Program-made: the position numbers and the translations under genes
The notes under the pieces: generated by a model
What the model was told of the DNA's origin: nothing
The model's input: the letters and a program-made list of their open reading frames with translations, nothing else
The model's database searches: none
NCBI RefSeq assembly: GCF_002872075.1
Contig: NZ_PGGU01000016.1
Span: 124,001-188,000 of the forward strand
Direction: 5' to 3'
DNA: 64,000 nt
Source: Microbacterium aurantiacum
Lineage (GTDB): Bacteria > Actinomycetota > Actinomycetes > Actinomycetales > Microbacteriaceae
Shown here: positions 43,415-54,812 of the stretch, piece by piece
Layout of the letters: the number at the start of each line of letters is the position of its first letter
Numbering within the stretch: position 1 is the stretch's first letter

Positions 43415-45532
43415 ATGGCCACCGCAGCCCTCCACCTCCGCAACGGCGGAACGAGCGTCATCCTCGACCTCGCATCCGTCGCGCTCCCCGCCATCGTGCA
43501 CTGGGGCGCCGACCTCGGCGATCTCGACGAGGCCGAGGTCGGGTCGCTCTGCCGGGCAGCGGTGCCGCAACGCGTGTCCGGCGGCCTCGACTCCCCCGCA
43601 CCGCTCACCGTCATCGCGCAGGAGGCTTCCGGGTGGCTGGGCACTCCCGGACTGATCGGGCACCGCCGTGGACGCGACTTCTCCACGAACCTTCAGACCA
43701 CGGGAGTCGACGCGACCGCGACCTCCGTCACGATCGACGCCGCCGATGTCGACGGCGGACTCGTCGCCAGGATCGAACTCGAGATCACCGCATCCGGCCT
43801 CCTCCGCCAGCGGATCACCATCCGCAACACCGCCACGGACGACTACGAGCTCGTCGCTCTCGCGCCGACCTTTCCGCTGCCGGTCGGTGCGGTCGAGCTC
43901 CTCGACACCACCGGCCGGCACCTCCGCGAACGCGCCCCGCAACGCCACGCCTTCACCATCGGCACGCATCTCCGCGAGAGCCGGCGCGGACGCCCGGGCG
44001 CGGACGCCACCCTCATCCTCGCCGCGGGTACCCGCGGCTTCGGTTTCGAGCGCGGCATCGTGCACGCCGTGCACACCGCCTGGAGCGGCAGCAACCGACT
44101 CGCCGCCGAGCGCACCCCGACGGCGGACGCCTTCCTCACCGCGGGCGAACTGCTCGCCCCTGGTGAGATCATCCTCAGCCCGGGGGACGACTACTCGACG
44201 CCGTGGGCGATCGGGGCCTGGGGCGACGGCCTGAACGAACTGTCCGCGCGCTTCCATGCCGAACTGCGCGCCCGCCCGCAGCATCCGCGTCGAGTTCGGC
44301 CGGTGACCCTGAACACCTGGGAAGCCGTCTACTTCGATCATGACCTCGACCACCTCACGGCCTTGGCCGAGCGGGCGGCGGAGGTCGGAGTGGAGCGCTA
44401 CGTGCTCGACGACGGCTGGTTCCGCGGCCGGCGCGACGACGCCGCCGGTCTCGGAGACTGGTACGTCGACGAGCACGTCTGGCCGGATGGCCTGAACCCT
44501 CTGATCGATCGCGTGCGCAGACTCGGGATGGAGTTCGGCCTCTGGGTCGAACCGGAGATGGTCAACCCCGATTCCGACCTTGCCCGAGAGCATCCGGATT
44601 GGCTGCTGCGTGCGCGAGCCGAGCTGCCGATGAGCGCCCGACAGCAGCAGGTGCTGGATCTGTCGCACCCGGATGCATGGGCATACGTCCTGGAGCGGCT
44701 CGACGCGCTCCTCACCGAACACGACATCGCCTACCTGAAGTGGGACCACAACCGCGACCTGCTGGAGGCGGGCGACGCGCGCACCCGTCTCCCCCGGGTG
44801 CATGAGAACGTGCTGGCCCTGTACAGACTGCTCGACGAGCTGAAGCGACGGCATCCACACCTGGAGATCGAATCGTGCGCGTCCGGCGGCGCTCGCGTGG
44901 ACCTCGGCATCCTCGACCGCACCGACCGGATCTGGACGAGCGACACGCTCGATCCGATCGAACGGCTGCAGATCCAGCGATACACCGGAGTCGTGGTGCC
45001 GCCCGAACTGATGGGCGCCCACCTGACCAGTCCTCTCGTGCACTCGACCGGTCGGACCGTCTCCCTCAGCCTGTCCGGCGGCGTCGCTATCGCCGGCCAT
45101 TTCGGCATCGAATGGGACCTCACCACGCTCGACGCCGACGGCCTCACCGCCGTCGCCGACTGGGTCGCGCTGCACAAACGGCACCGTGGGATGCTGCACT
45201 CGGGACGCGTCATCCATGCTGACACCGACCCGACCCGTGATGTTCGCGGCGTCGTGGCCGCTGACGGCTCCGCGGCCCTGTTCACATACGCCCAGGTGCA
45301 GACCAGCCCGACCTATCCCCCCGGCCGCTTCACGATCCCGGGCCTGGACCCTGATCGCCGCTACATCGTGAACATCGTCGCCGGAGAGCCGGCTGACGGG
45401 CCCGGCCAGACTTCACTGCCCTGGATCGACTGGCCGCCCACTCTCACCGGGCGTCAACTCGCTGCGGCGGGAATCCAGGCTCCGGTTCTCCATCCTGAGC
45501 AACTCGTGCTGCTGGAGCTCACAGCGGCCTGA
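43415..45532 (+). CDS. Alpha-galactosidase, glycoside hydrolase family 36
   Basis: The 705-residue protein has an N-terminal beta-sandwich (1-290), a (beta/alpha)8 barrel (about 290-620) and a C-terminal beta domain. The catalytic nucleophile is Asp 444 in KWDHNRDL and the acid/base is Asp 510 in WTSDTLDPIERLQIQ, both family-36 signatures; WVEPEMVNPDSDL and ESCASGGARVDLG are also diagnostic. There is no signal peptide, so it acts in the cytoplasm on imported galactosides such as melibiose or raffinose. It heads a cluster with a sugar ABC importer. Confidence 0.95.
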   Translation: MATAALHLRNGGTSVILDLASVALPAIVHWGADLGDLDEAEVGSLCRAAVPQRVSGGLDSPAPLTVIAQEASGWLGTPGLIGHRRGRDFSTNLQTTGVDATATSVTIDAADVDGGLVARIELEITASGLLRQRITIRNTATDDYELVALAPTFPLPVGAVELLDTTGRHLRERAPQRHAFTIGTHLRESRRGRPGADATLILAAGTRGFGFERGIVHAVHTAWSGSNRLAAERTPTADAFLTAGELLAPGEIILSPGDDYSTPWAIGAWGDGLNELSARFHAELRARPQHPRRVRPVTLNTWEAVYFDHDLDHLTALAERAAEVGVERYVLDDGWFRGRRDDAAGLGDWYVDEHVWPDGLNPLIDRVRRLGMEFGLWVEPEMVNPDSDLAREHPDWLLRARAELPMSARQQQVLDLSHPDAWAYVLERLDALLTEHDIAYLKWDHNRDLLEAGDARTRLPRVHENVLALYRLLDELKRRHPHLEIESCASGGARVDLGILDRTDRIWTSDTLDPIERLQIQRYTGVVVPPELMGAHLTSPLVHSTGRTVSLSLSGGVAIAGHFGIEWDLTTLDADGLTAVADWVALHKRHRGMLHSGRVIHADTDPTRDVRGVVAADGSAALFTYAQVQTSPTYPPGRFTIPGLDPDRRYIVNIVAGEPADGPGQTSLPWIDWPPTLTGRQLAAAGIQAPVLHPEQLVLLELTAA

Positions 45533-45598
45533 CCCCACCGATCGTCCGAGCCGCCCGGCATCCACCGGCGGCCATCCCTAAGCGCAAGGAGGCGCATC

Positions 45599-46903
45599 AT
45601 GGCAGATCAACGACCACGGAGACCTCGAGGCGGTCACCGTCGGCGGCGCCTCGCCGTCCTCGCTTCGATGACCGTTGCGGGCATCGCGCTCAGCGGCTGC
45701 ACGACGGCGAACGACGACGTCACCACACTGAACTTCTTCCAGTTCAAGGGAGAGGCACGCGAGGACTTCGATCGCATCATCGAGGAGTTCGAAGCCGAGA
45801 ATCCCGACATCCGGGTGGTGCAGAACCAGGTGGCGGATGCCGACACCATCATCCGGACCCTCTTGGTGAAGGACAAAGCGCCCGACGTCATCACCCTGAA
45901 CGCGAACGGCAACTTCGGTCGCCTCGCGCAGGCCGGCGTGTTCTACGACTTCTCCGAGGAGCCGGTACTCGACACCATCAACCCCGCTGTGCAGAAGATC
46001 CTCGCCGACCTCGGCAACAAGAAGGGCGAGATCGGGGGTCTCGGCTACATCAACAACGCCAACGGCATCATCTACAACATCGACATCTTCGAGGAGCAGG
46101 GCCTGGAGGTGCCGGAGACCTGGGACGAGCTCATCGCCGTGTGCGAGCAGCTGCAGGATGCCGGCATCCAGCCCTTCTACGCCACGCTCGCCGACTCCTG
46201 GACGGCGATGCCTTCCTTCAACGGCCTCGGCGCGTACGCCGCACAGGATGGGTTCTTCGACGAGATGCGCGCCGAAGGCGAGAACGTCGGAGCGGACTCT
46301 CCGGTCTCATTCGAGAACGACTTCGCCAAGGCGCTGGAGCGCGAACAGCAGCTCTTCGAGTACGCGCAGGAGGGCTCTCGCGGGAGCACCTACGACCAGG
46401 GGAATGCCGCGTTCGCGCGCGGGGAGGCCGCGATGATGATGCAGGGCATCTGGGCGATCAACGGCATCAAGCAGGTGAATCCCGAGATCAAGGCGGCCAT
46501 CTTCCCGTACCCGACGGACGTCGCCGAAGATCGGCTGATCGTCTCCGGCGTCGACGTGGTCGTGACCATGGGCCGCAACACGCCGCACCGCGAGGAGGCT
46601 CTCCGCTTCATCGAGTTCATGTTCCGGGAGGACGTGATCGAAGGCCTCGCGTCGTCGCAGAACATGATCCCGTCCGTCGAGGGCGCCGAACTCGGCGACG
46701 ACCTCGCTCTGCAATCGGTCAGGCCGTTCTTCGACGAGGGCAGGATCACCGGGTTCATCGACCACCAGGTCCCTCCCGGCATCCCTCTCGCCGAGTACGT
46801 GCAGGAGGCGGTCTTCACCGGCGATGCGCAATCGACGCTCGCCACCCTCGACAACGAGTGGCGCAAGATCGCCGCCCGCACGATCCCCGTGACGGAGGAC
46901 TGA
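45599..46903 (+). CDS. Sugar ABC transporter substrate-binding lipoprotein
   Basis: The 434-residue protein has a basic start, hydrophobic helix and lipobox ALSGC (Cys about residue 33), then a family-1 solute-binding fold (FNGLGAYAAQDGFF, GEAAMMMQGIWAINGI, SSQNMIPSVEGA). AAGGAGGCGC precedes the ATG. With the two following permeases it makes a galactoside importer that feeds the alpha-galactosidase. No ATPase gene is present, so a shared MsmK-type ATPase is likely. Confidence 0.92.
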   Translation: MADQRPRRPRGGHRRRRLAVLASMTVAGIALSGCTTANDDVTTLNFFQFKGEAREDFDRIIEEFEAENPDIRVVQNQVADADTIIRTLLVKDKAPDVITLNANGNFGRLAQAGVFYDFSEEPVLDTINPAVQKILADLGNKKGEIGGLGYINNANGIIYNIDIFEEQGLEVPETWDELIAVCEQLQDAGIQPFYATLADSWTAMPSFNGLGAYAAQDGFFDEMRAEGENVGADSPVSFENDFAKALEREQQLFEYAQEGSRGSTYDQGNAAFARGEAAMMMQGIWAINGIKQVNPEIKAAIFPYPTDVAEDRLIVSGVDVVVTMGRNTPHREEALRFIEFMFREDVIEGLASSQNMIPSVEGAELGDDLALQSVRPFFDEGRITGFIDHQVPPGIPLAEYVQEAVFTGDAQSTLATLDNEWRKIAARTIPVTED

Positions 46904-46904
46904 A

Positions 46905-47834
46905 ATGAGCACTCTCACTCAAGCGGTCAGATCGACCACTGCGGGTGGCCCGCGCGCCCCACGGGTGCGCAGCACCTCGAAGCGGGCGATGTCCGCCTAT
47001 TACTGGATGATCTGGCCGTGCGTGATCGCCTTCGCGGCGTTCCACACCGTCCCGATGCTCGTCGGAGTGTTCTTCAGCTTCACGAACTACGCGGGCTACG
47101 GCGACTGGAACTTCGTCGGCATCTCGAACTACCTCAATCTGTTCCGCGACGACCGGGCGTGGAACTCGTACGGGTTCTCATTCCTGTTCGCGATCGCTGC
47201 GACCATCCTGACGAACGCGATCTCGCTCGCGATCGCCATGGGATTGAACGCCAAGATCAAGGCGCGGAACTTCTTCCGAGGCGTCTACTTCGTGCCGTAC
47301 ATCCTGGCCGCGCTGGTGATCGGCTTCGTCTTCCAGTATCTGTTCACGAACTCTCTGCCGAGGATCCTCCCCGGCATCCCCCTGTTCGCCGACAACATCC
47401 TGTCCAACCCGGACTGGGCCTGGCTGGCGATCGTCGCACTCGCCGTCTGGCAAGGATGCGCGTTCACGATCATCATCTACCTCTCCGGGCTGCAGACCAT
47501 TCCTGTCGAGCTCTACGAGGCGGCCTCCCTGGACGGCGCCTCATCATGGCGGCAGTTCCAATCGATCACGTTTCCTCTCATCAGCGCGTTCTTCACGATC
47601 AACGTCGTTCTGAGCCTCAAGGGCTACCTGCAGGTGTTCGATCCGATCGTGGCCCTCACCAATGGCGGCCCCGGCACATCGACCGAGTCGGTCACGATGC
47701 TCATCTTCAAGGGCGGCTACGCCGGCGGCGAGTTCGCGTACCAGACAGCCAACGCGGTGATGTTCTTCATCGTGATCACGATCGTCTCACTCCTGCAGTT
47801 CCGTGTCCTCCAGCGCAGAGAGGTGGACGCCTGA
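46905..47834 (+). CDS. Sugar ABC transporter permease, MalF-like
   Basis: The 309-residue protein has six transmembrane helices and the EAA loop ELYEAASLDGASSWRQFQSITFPLISAFFTIN. It belongs to the carbohydrate uptake family 1 permeases. It starts one base after the preceding stop with GGAGG nearby, and its stop overlaps the next gene (TGATG). Confidence 0.93.
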   Translation: MSTLTQAVRSTTAGGPRAPRVRSTSKRAMSAYYWMIWPCVIAFAAFHTVPMLVGVFFSFTNYAGYGDWNFVGISNYLNLFRDDRAWNSYGFSFLFAIAATILTNAISLAIAMGLNAKIKARNFFRGVYFVPYILAALVIGFVFQYLFTNSLPRILPGIPLFADNILSNPDWAWLAIVALAVWQGCAFTIIIYLSGLQTIPVELYEAASLDGASSWRQFQSITFPLISAFFTINVVLSLKGYLQVFDPIVALTNGGPGTSTESVTMLIFKGGYAGGEFAYQTANAVMFFIVITIVSLLQFRVLQRREVDA

Positions 47835-48736
47835 TGTCCACAGCAACAGCACGTCCGTCCACCGCGGCGATCACGACCAGCCGTCGCTCTCGGCGCAACG
47901 CCGATCGAGATGACGACACCCGCAAGACCAACTGGTGGGCCACCGCCGTCATCGCCGTCTGCTCCCTCACCGTGCTCATCCCGCTCTACCTCGCGGTGGT
48001 CGTCGCGTTGAAGACGCCCGACCAGCTCGTCAGCGGCACCGGTTTCGAGTGGCCGACCGTCGTGCGCTGGGAGAACTTCTCCGAGGCGTGGGAACGCACC
48101 CAGTTCCCGCAGGCCTTGATGAACACCGCATTCATCACCGTCGGCGCCGTGGTCTTCACCATGCTCACCAGCTCGGTCGCGGCCTACGCACTGGCCAGGA
48201 ACATGCACCGGCCGTTCTTCAAGGGCGTGTTCTACTACCTGCTGGCCGCCCTGTTCATCCCGTTCCCGATCATCATGCTGCCGCTGGTGAAGCAGACGGC
48301 GATGTTCGGGCTGGACAACCAGGTCGGCGTCATCGTCCTGTACACGATCTACGGACTCTCGCTGAACGTCTTCATCTACTCGGCGTACATCCGCTCGATC
48401 CCCCTCGAACTCGAGGAGGCCGCGCGAGTGGACGGCGCATCGACCTGGCGGATCTTCTGGCAGATCATCTTCCCGCTCCTCGCACCGATGAACGCCACCG
48501 TCGGCATCCTCACCTGCGTGTGGGCGTGGAACGACTTCATCCTGCCGCTCGTCGTGCTCACCGACCCCGGCGCGCGCACTCTGCCGCTGGCGCAGTACGT
48601 GCTCCAGGGGCAGTTCAACACCGACTACACGGTCGCTTTCGCGTCGTACCTCATGGCCATGGCGCCGCTGCTGATCGTCTACATCTTCTCGCAGCGATGG
48701 GTCATCTCCGGCGTGACTCGAGGCTCCATCAAGTGA
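47834..48736 (+). CDS. Sugar ABC transporter permease, MalG-like
   Basis: The 300-residue protein has six transmembrane helices, the EAA loop LELEEAARVDGASTWRIFWQIIFPLLAP, and a polar N-terminal 35 residues. It is the second permease of the sugar importer and its last gene. A 20-bp hairpin about 48 bases after the stop ends the unit. Confidence 0.93.
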   Translation: MSTATARPSTAAITTSRRSRRNADRDDDTRKTNWWATAVIAVCSLTVLIPLYLAVVVALKTPDQLVSGTGFEWPTVVRWENFSEAWERTQFPQALMNTAFITVGAVVFTMLTSSVAAYALARNMHRPFFKGVFYYLLAALFIPFPIIMLPLVKQTAMFGLDNQVGVIVLYTIYGLSLNVFIYSAYIRSIPLELEEAARVDGASTWRIFWQIIFPLLAPMNATVGILTCVWAWNDFILPLVVLTDPGARTLPLAQYVLQGQFNTDYTVAFASYLMAMAPLLIVYIFSQRWVISGVTRGSIK

Positions 48737-48783
48737 CGAAGCGGTGCCCGCCGGAGTGAGCGGAGGCCACCGCTTCACGATCG

Positions 48784-48826
48784 GACAGGAGGTCCCGGAT
48801 GCCATCGGCATCCGGGACCTCCTGTC
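48784..48826. terminator. Terminator hairpin of the galactoside operon
   Basis: A perfect 20-bp stem (48784-48803 with 48807-48826) and a three-base loop. It includes GGATGCC/GGCATCC arms and lacks a T tract. Confidence 0.8.
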
Positions 48827-48892
48827 GTGCGTGCACTCAACGCCCGGACGGGATTCTTGAGAACTTCACTATTCAGTGTTGCTAACTACCGG

Positions 48893-48935
48893 TACTTAGT
48901 GTTACCGTCTACCAGTACCCAGCAACACTAAGTAG
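48893..48935. promoter_or_regulatory. PadR operator, long-spaced inverted repeat
   Basis: TACTTAGTGTT (48893-48903) and AACACTAAGTA (48925-48935) are exact complements 21 bases apart. A further pair AGTGTTGCT (48875-48883) / AGCAACACT (48921-48929) overlaps. They lie directly upstream of the padR gene. Confidence 0.75.
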
Positions 48936-48950
48936 AAGGAGGTGATCCGA

Positions 48951-49307
48951 ATGGGCAACCAGATGACGGAGATGCTGAAAGGCACTCTGGAGGGTGTCGT
49001 CCTCGCGATCTTGGCCGGACGCCCGGCGTACGGATACGAGATCACCGCACAGCTGCGAGACCAGGGTTTCAGCGAGATCGTCGAGGGCACCATCTACGCG
49101 CTCCTCGTGCGGATCGAGCAGAAGGGCCTCGTGGATGTGGAGAAGGTCCCCTCCGAGAAGGGGCCGCCTCGCAAGGTGTACTCGCTCAGCACGAACGGGC
49201 GGGAACAGCTTGAGGAGTTCTGGAAGACCTGGAGCTTCCTCGTCGAACGCATCGAACAGCTGCACACGAACAGCAAGAACAACAACTCACGAAACGAAGG
49301 AGTCTGA
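48951..49307 (+). CDS. PadR-family transcriptional regulator
   Basis: The 118-residue protein has the PadR winged helix (LKGTLEGVVLAILAGRPAYGYEITAQLRDQGFSEIVEGTIYALLVRIEQKGLVDVEKV) and a short C-terminal dimer helix. The ATG is preceded by AAGGAGGTGATCC, an exceptionally complete match to the 16S rRNA tail. It heads a four-gene operon with DUF1048, ATPase and permease genes. PadR proteins usually repress their own drug-efflux operon until the drug binds. Confidence 0.93.
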   Translation: MGNQMTEMLKGTLEGVVLAILAGRPAYGYEITAQLRDQGFSEIVEGTIYALLVRIEQKGLVDVEKVPSEKGPPRKVYSLSTNGREQLEEFWKTWSFLVERIEQLHTNSKNNNSRNEGV

Positions 49308-49309
49308 CC

Positions 49310-49678
49310 ATGGCCGCGAAATGGATCGAAGCCCTCACCGGCTCGCTCGAGCAGAAGAAGCAGTACAAGCAGGACAAGGCCCGCATCGACGGCCTCCCGG
49401 AGCCTTATGCGACGGCGGCCAAGGCGATGCACCGGTACTTCATGTACTTCGGCGGCATCACCGACGGCGAGACGCTCATGAAGATGTTCACCGATCTGGC
49501 CGATCTCTGGGAGCGCGCCGCGGTCGACGGCACGCCGGTCAGCGACATCGTCGGCGACGACCCCGTCGATTTCGCTGAGACCTTCGCGCAGTCCTACGGA
49601 GGCAAGCACTGGATCGACAAGGAGCGCACGCGCCTCATCAAGGACATCGACGACGCGAAGCGGGGTGAGCAGCGATGA
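49310..49678 (+). CDS. DUF1048 family protein
   Basis: The 122-residue protein is all-helical and charged (WIEALTGSLEQKKQYKQDKARIDGLPEPYATAAKAMHRYFMYFGG), the DUF1048 layout. Such proteins regularly sit between a PadR gene and an ABC exporter; their role is unknown. CGAAGGAG precedes the ATG. It starts two bases after padR and overlaps the ATPase gene by four. Confidence 0.9.
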   Translation: MAAKWIEALTGSLEQKKQYKQDKARIDGLPEPYATAAKAMHRYFMYFGGITDGETLMKMFTDLADLWERAAVDGTPVSDIVGDDPVDFAETFAQSYGGKHWIDKERTRLIKDIDDAKRGEQR

Positions 49679-50448
49679 CCACTCAAACCGCCATCCGCGT
49701 CCAGGGCGTCACCAAGTCCTTCAAGGAGCTGGACGTGCTGCGCGGCGTCGACTTCGAGGTCGCGAGAGGCAGCATCTTCGCCCTCCTCGGCTCGAACGGC
49801 GCCGGCAAGACCACGCTCGTCCGCATCCTCTCCACCCTGCTGAAGGCGGATGCGGGCACCGCATCCGTGCTCGGGTTCGACGTCGCCACGGCACCGAACG
49901 ACGTTCGCCAGTCGATCAGCCTGACCGGGCAGTTCGCGGCCGTCGACGAGGTGCTCAGCGGTCGGGAGAACCTCGTGCTGGTCGCGAAACTGCGCCACCT
50001 GAAGAATCCCGGGGCGATCGCCGACGACATGCTGGCCCGCTTCTCGCTCACCGATGCGGGCAACCGCAGAGCCGGCACCTACTCCGGCGGCATGCGCCGC
50101 CGGCTCGACATCGCGATGAGCCTGATCGGCAACCCGCCGATCATCTTCCTCGACGAGCCGACCACCGGCCTGGATCCGCAGGCGCGCATCGAGGTGTGGC
50201 AGACCATCAAGGAGCTCGCCGACGGCGGCACCACCGTGCTGCTGACCACGCAGTACCTCGACGAGGCCGAGCAGCTCGCCGACCGCATCGCGATCCTGCA
50301 CAAGGGCACGATCATCCAGAACGGCACCCTCGCCGAACTCAAGAAACTCCTCCCCTCCGCCAAAGTCGAGTACGTCGAGAAGCAGCCCTCCCTCGAGGAC
50401 GTCTTCCTGGCCCTCGTCGGCGAGACCGCAGCAGTAGAAGGGAACTGA
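49675..50448 (+). CDS. ABC exporter ATP-binding protein, DrrA-like
   Basis: The 257-residue protein has Walker A LLGSNGAGKTTLVRILSTLL, signature YSGGMRRRLDIAMSLIG, Walker B IIFLDEPTTGLDPQ and the DrrA-type LTTQYLDEAEQLADRIAIL. The C-terminus (PSLEDVFLALVG) fits the drug-resistance subfamily. It powers export by the following permease. Confidence 0.93.
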   Translation: MTTQTAIRVQGVTKSFKELDVLRGVDFEVARGSIFALLGSNGAGKTTLVRILSTLLKADAGTASVLGFDVATAPNDVRQSISLTGQFAAVDEVLSGRENLVLVAKLRHLKNPGAIADDMLARFSLTDAGNRRAGTYSGGMRRRLDIAMSLIGNPPIIFLDEPTTGLDPQARIEVWQTIKELADGGTTVLLTTQYLDEAEQLADRIAILHKGTIIQNGTLAELKKLLPSAKVEYVEKQPSLEDVFLALVGETAAVEGN

Positions 50449-50449
50449 C

Positions 50450-51214
50450 ATGACCTCCCACGTCCTCAGCGACACCCGGGTCCTCACCGGCCGGTCGCTG
50501 CGCCACATCCTCCGCAGCCCCGACACGATCATCACCACCGCGGTCACGCCGATCGCGCTGATGCTCCTGTTCGTGTACGTGCTCGGCGGTGCGATCAACA
50601 CCGGGTCCGACGAGTCGTACATCAATTACATGCTCCCCGGCATCCTGCTGATCACGATCGCGTCCGGTATCGCCTACACCGCGTACCGGCTGTTCCTCGA
50701 CATGCAGGGCGGTATCTTCGAGCGGTTCCAGTCGATGCCGATCGCTCGATCCAGCGTGCTCTGGGCACACGTGATCACGTCTCTCGTCTCCAACCTCGTG
50801 TCGGTCGCGATCGTCATCGGCGTGGCACTGCTGATGGGGTTCCGCACCGGAGCATCCCTCGGCGCCTGGCTCGGCGTCGCCGGCATCCTGGTGCTGTTCA
50901 CCCTCGCGCTGACCTGGCTCGCGGTGATCGCGGGGCTCTCGGCGAAGACGGTCGACGGCGCGAGTGCGTTCAGCTACCCGCTCATCTTCCTGCCGTTCAT
51001 CAGCTCGGCGTTCGTGCCCACCGGCACGATGCCCGGACCGGTGGCCTGGTTCGCCGAGAACCAGCCGGTCACGTCGATCGTGAACTCGATCCGGTCGCTG
51101 TTCGCGCAGCAGCCGGTCGGCACCGAACTCTGGGTCGCCCTCGCCTGGTGCGTCGGCATCCTCGTGGTCGCCTACGCCTTCGCGATCGCGATCTACCGCA
51201 AGAAGATCAGCTGA
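50450..51214 (+). CDS. ABC-2 type permease, DrrB-like
   Basis: The 254-residue protein has six transmembrane helices, the ABC-2 segment MQGGIFERFQSMPIARSSVLWAHV and the C-terminal FAENQPVTSIVNSIRSL typical of DrrB-like exporters. It starts two bases after the ATPase stop. The hairpin at 51235-51275 follows. Confidence 0.92.
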   Translation: MTSHVLSDTRVLTGRSLRHILRSPDTIITTAVTPIALMLLFVYVLGGAINTGSDESYINYMLPGILLITIASGIAYTAYRLFLDMQGGIFERFQSMPIARSSVLWAHVITSLVSNLVSVAIVIGVALLMGFRTGASLGAWLGVAGILVLFTLALTWLAVIAGLSAKTVDGASAFSYPLIFLPFISSAFVPTGTMPGPVAWFAENQPVTSIVNSIRSLFAQQPVGTELWVALAWCVGILVVAYAFAIAIYRKKIS

Positions 51215-51234
51215 CCGCGTTGACGTTCGAATCG

Positions 51235-51275
51235 CGCAAATGGCTCTATCCGCACCGCGGATAGAGCCGTTTGCG
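51235..51275. terminator. Bidirectional terminator-like hairpin
   Basis: A 19-bp stem with one G-U wobble (51235-51253 with 51257-51275) and a three-base loop. The outer arms CGCAAA/TTTGCG echo the design of the 61-bp repeats. It separates the efflux operon from convergent ppsA. Confidence 0.75.
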
Positions 51276-51373
51276 TGTTTCGAAACCGGGTCAGACCTGT
51301 TCGGGTGGCACCTCGTGCCGCTATCCGAGTGTCATAGCGACCGCAGGTGCCACCTGAACCTCAGGGCGGCGAT

Positions 51374-53758
<2,385 letters not shown>

Positions 53759-53805
53759 GAGGACTCCTGAAGGGTGTGCGTCGTGCGCGGGGTGGGAGGA
53801 GGGCG

Positions 53806-54654
53806 TCAGCTGCGCAGCCGCATGGACTGCATGATCACGGCCGACATCTCCTCCACGGATTTCGTGGAGGAGTTGAGGAAGGGAACGCGGTTGCGGCGAT
53901 AGAGGTCCTCGGCCCGGCGGATCTCGAGCGTGCACTGGGCGAGACTCGAGTAGGTGCTGTCCGGACGGCGCTCATGGCGTACCTGGCTGAGCCGGAGCGG
54001 CGTTGTGGTCAGCCCGAAGCACTTCGCGGCATACTTCGCGACGGCGCGGGGAAGACCGTCGGCGGGGAAGTCGTCGTCGGTGAGCGGGTAGTTCGCGACG
54101 AGCAGCCCGTACTGCAGCGCCAGGTACATGGTCGTCGGCGTCTTGCCGCAGCGCGACGGCGCGATGATGATCACGTCGGCGATGTCGAGGGCGCGCATGC
54201 TCTGACCGTCGTCGTGCTCGATCGCGTACTCGACGGCACGCATCCTGGCGAAGTAGCGCTCGATGTCGCCGACGCCGTGGTACTGGCCCAGCTGCTCCGA
54301 TGCTGCGCTGCCCAGGCTCGTCTCGAGTTCGCGCAGGTGGCCGCCGAGGAGATCGATCATCACGGCGCCGGATCCGCTCAGCGCGGCGAGGATCTGCGCG
54401 GACTTCACAGTGGTGAAGACGATCGGGGCGCCGCCTGTCGATCCGCTGGAACGGATGCTGCCGATCACGTTCTGCGCCCCGTCGACCGTGTCGACGAAGG
54501 GCACCGTGTGGCGGCGGAACCGCACGCCGGGGAAGTTCGCGAGCAGGGCGTTGCCGAGCGTCTCGGCCGTGATACCCGTGCTGTCCGAAACGAAGAAGGC
54601 ATCACGGGTCTCCGCAGCGACGCCGAGCGGCAGGGCGGGATCAGTGGGGGACAC
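53806..54654 (-). CDS. ppsR: PEP synthase regulatory protein (kinase/pyrophosphorylase)
   Basis: The 282-residue DUF299 protein has [23 protein letters not shown] and the P-loop [15 protein letters not shown], followed by [10 protein letters not shown]. PpsR proteins phosphorylate PEP synthase with ADP and remove the phosphate with Pi. Its place just upstream of ppsA fits this. The GTG at 54654 gives the usual length; the frame is open to 54735, beyond the TAGGCT box (54691-54696) that would promote it. Confidence 0.93.
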   Translation of the reverse strand: MSPTDPALPLGVAAETRDAFFVSDSTGITAETLGNALLANFPGVRFRRHTVPFVDTVDGAQNVIGSIRSSGSTGGAPIVFTTVKSAQILAALSGSGAVMIDLLGGHLRELETSLGSAASEQLGQYHGVGDIERYFARMRAVEYAIEHDDGQSMRALDIADVIIIAPSRCGKTPTTMYLALQYGLLVANYPLTDDDFPADGLPRAVAKYAAKCFGLTTTPLRLSQVRHERRPDSTYSSLAQCTLEIRRAEDLYRRNRVPFLNSSTKSVEEMSAVIMQSMRLRS

Positions 54655-54690
54655 AGCAGGCGGACCTCGGTTCGGGAAAGGACTTGAGGT

Positions 54691-54696
54691 GAGCCT
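54691..54696 (-). promoter_or_regulatory. -10 box of the ppsR-ppsA operon
   Basis: Minus-strand TAGGCT lies 36 bases before the GTG of ppsR, giving a leader of about 30 bases. Confidence 0.5.
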
Positions 54697-54800
54697 AGGA
54701 AAGAAATTGCTCCTGATATGCAGGCTTCTTCGCATAAGAATCAGAAGATTTATCGTGACGGCAACGACTCGGACCGAGCCTCGGCATCCGCTGAGGCTCC

Positions 54801-54806
54801 TAGGGT
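54801..54806 (+). promoter_or_regulatory. -10 box of leaderless oxidoreductase gene
   Basis: TAGGGT is followed by six bases and the ATG at 54813. Confidence 0.6.
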
Positions 54807-54812
54807 GGAGTC

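Noticed and set aside
51235..51275. Possible third copy of the 61-bp repeat
   Set aside because: The architecture is similar (arms with AAA/TTT flanks) but the sequence differs throughout the stem, so it was kept as a separate terminator.
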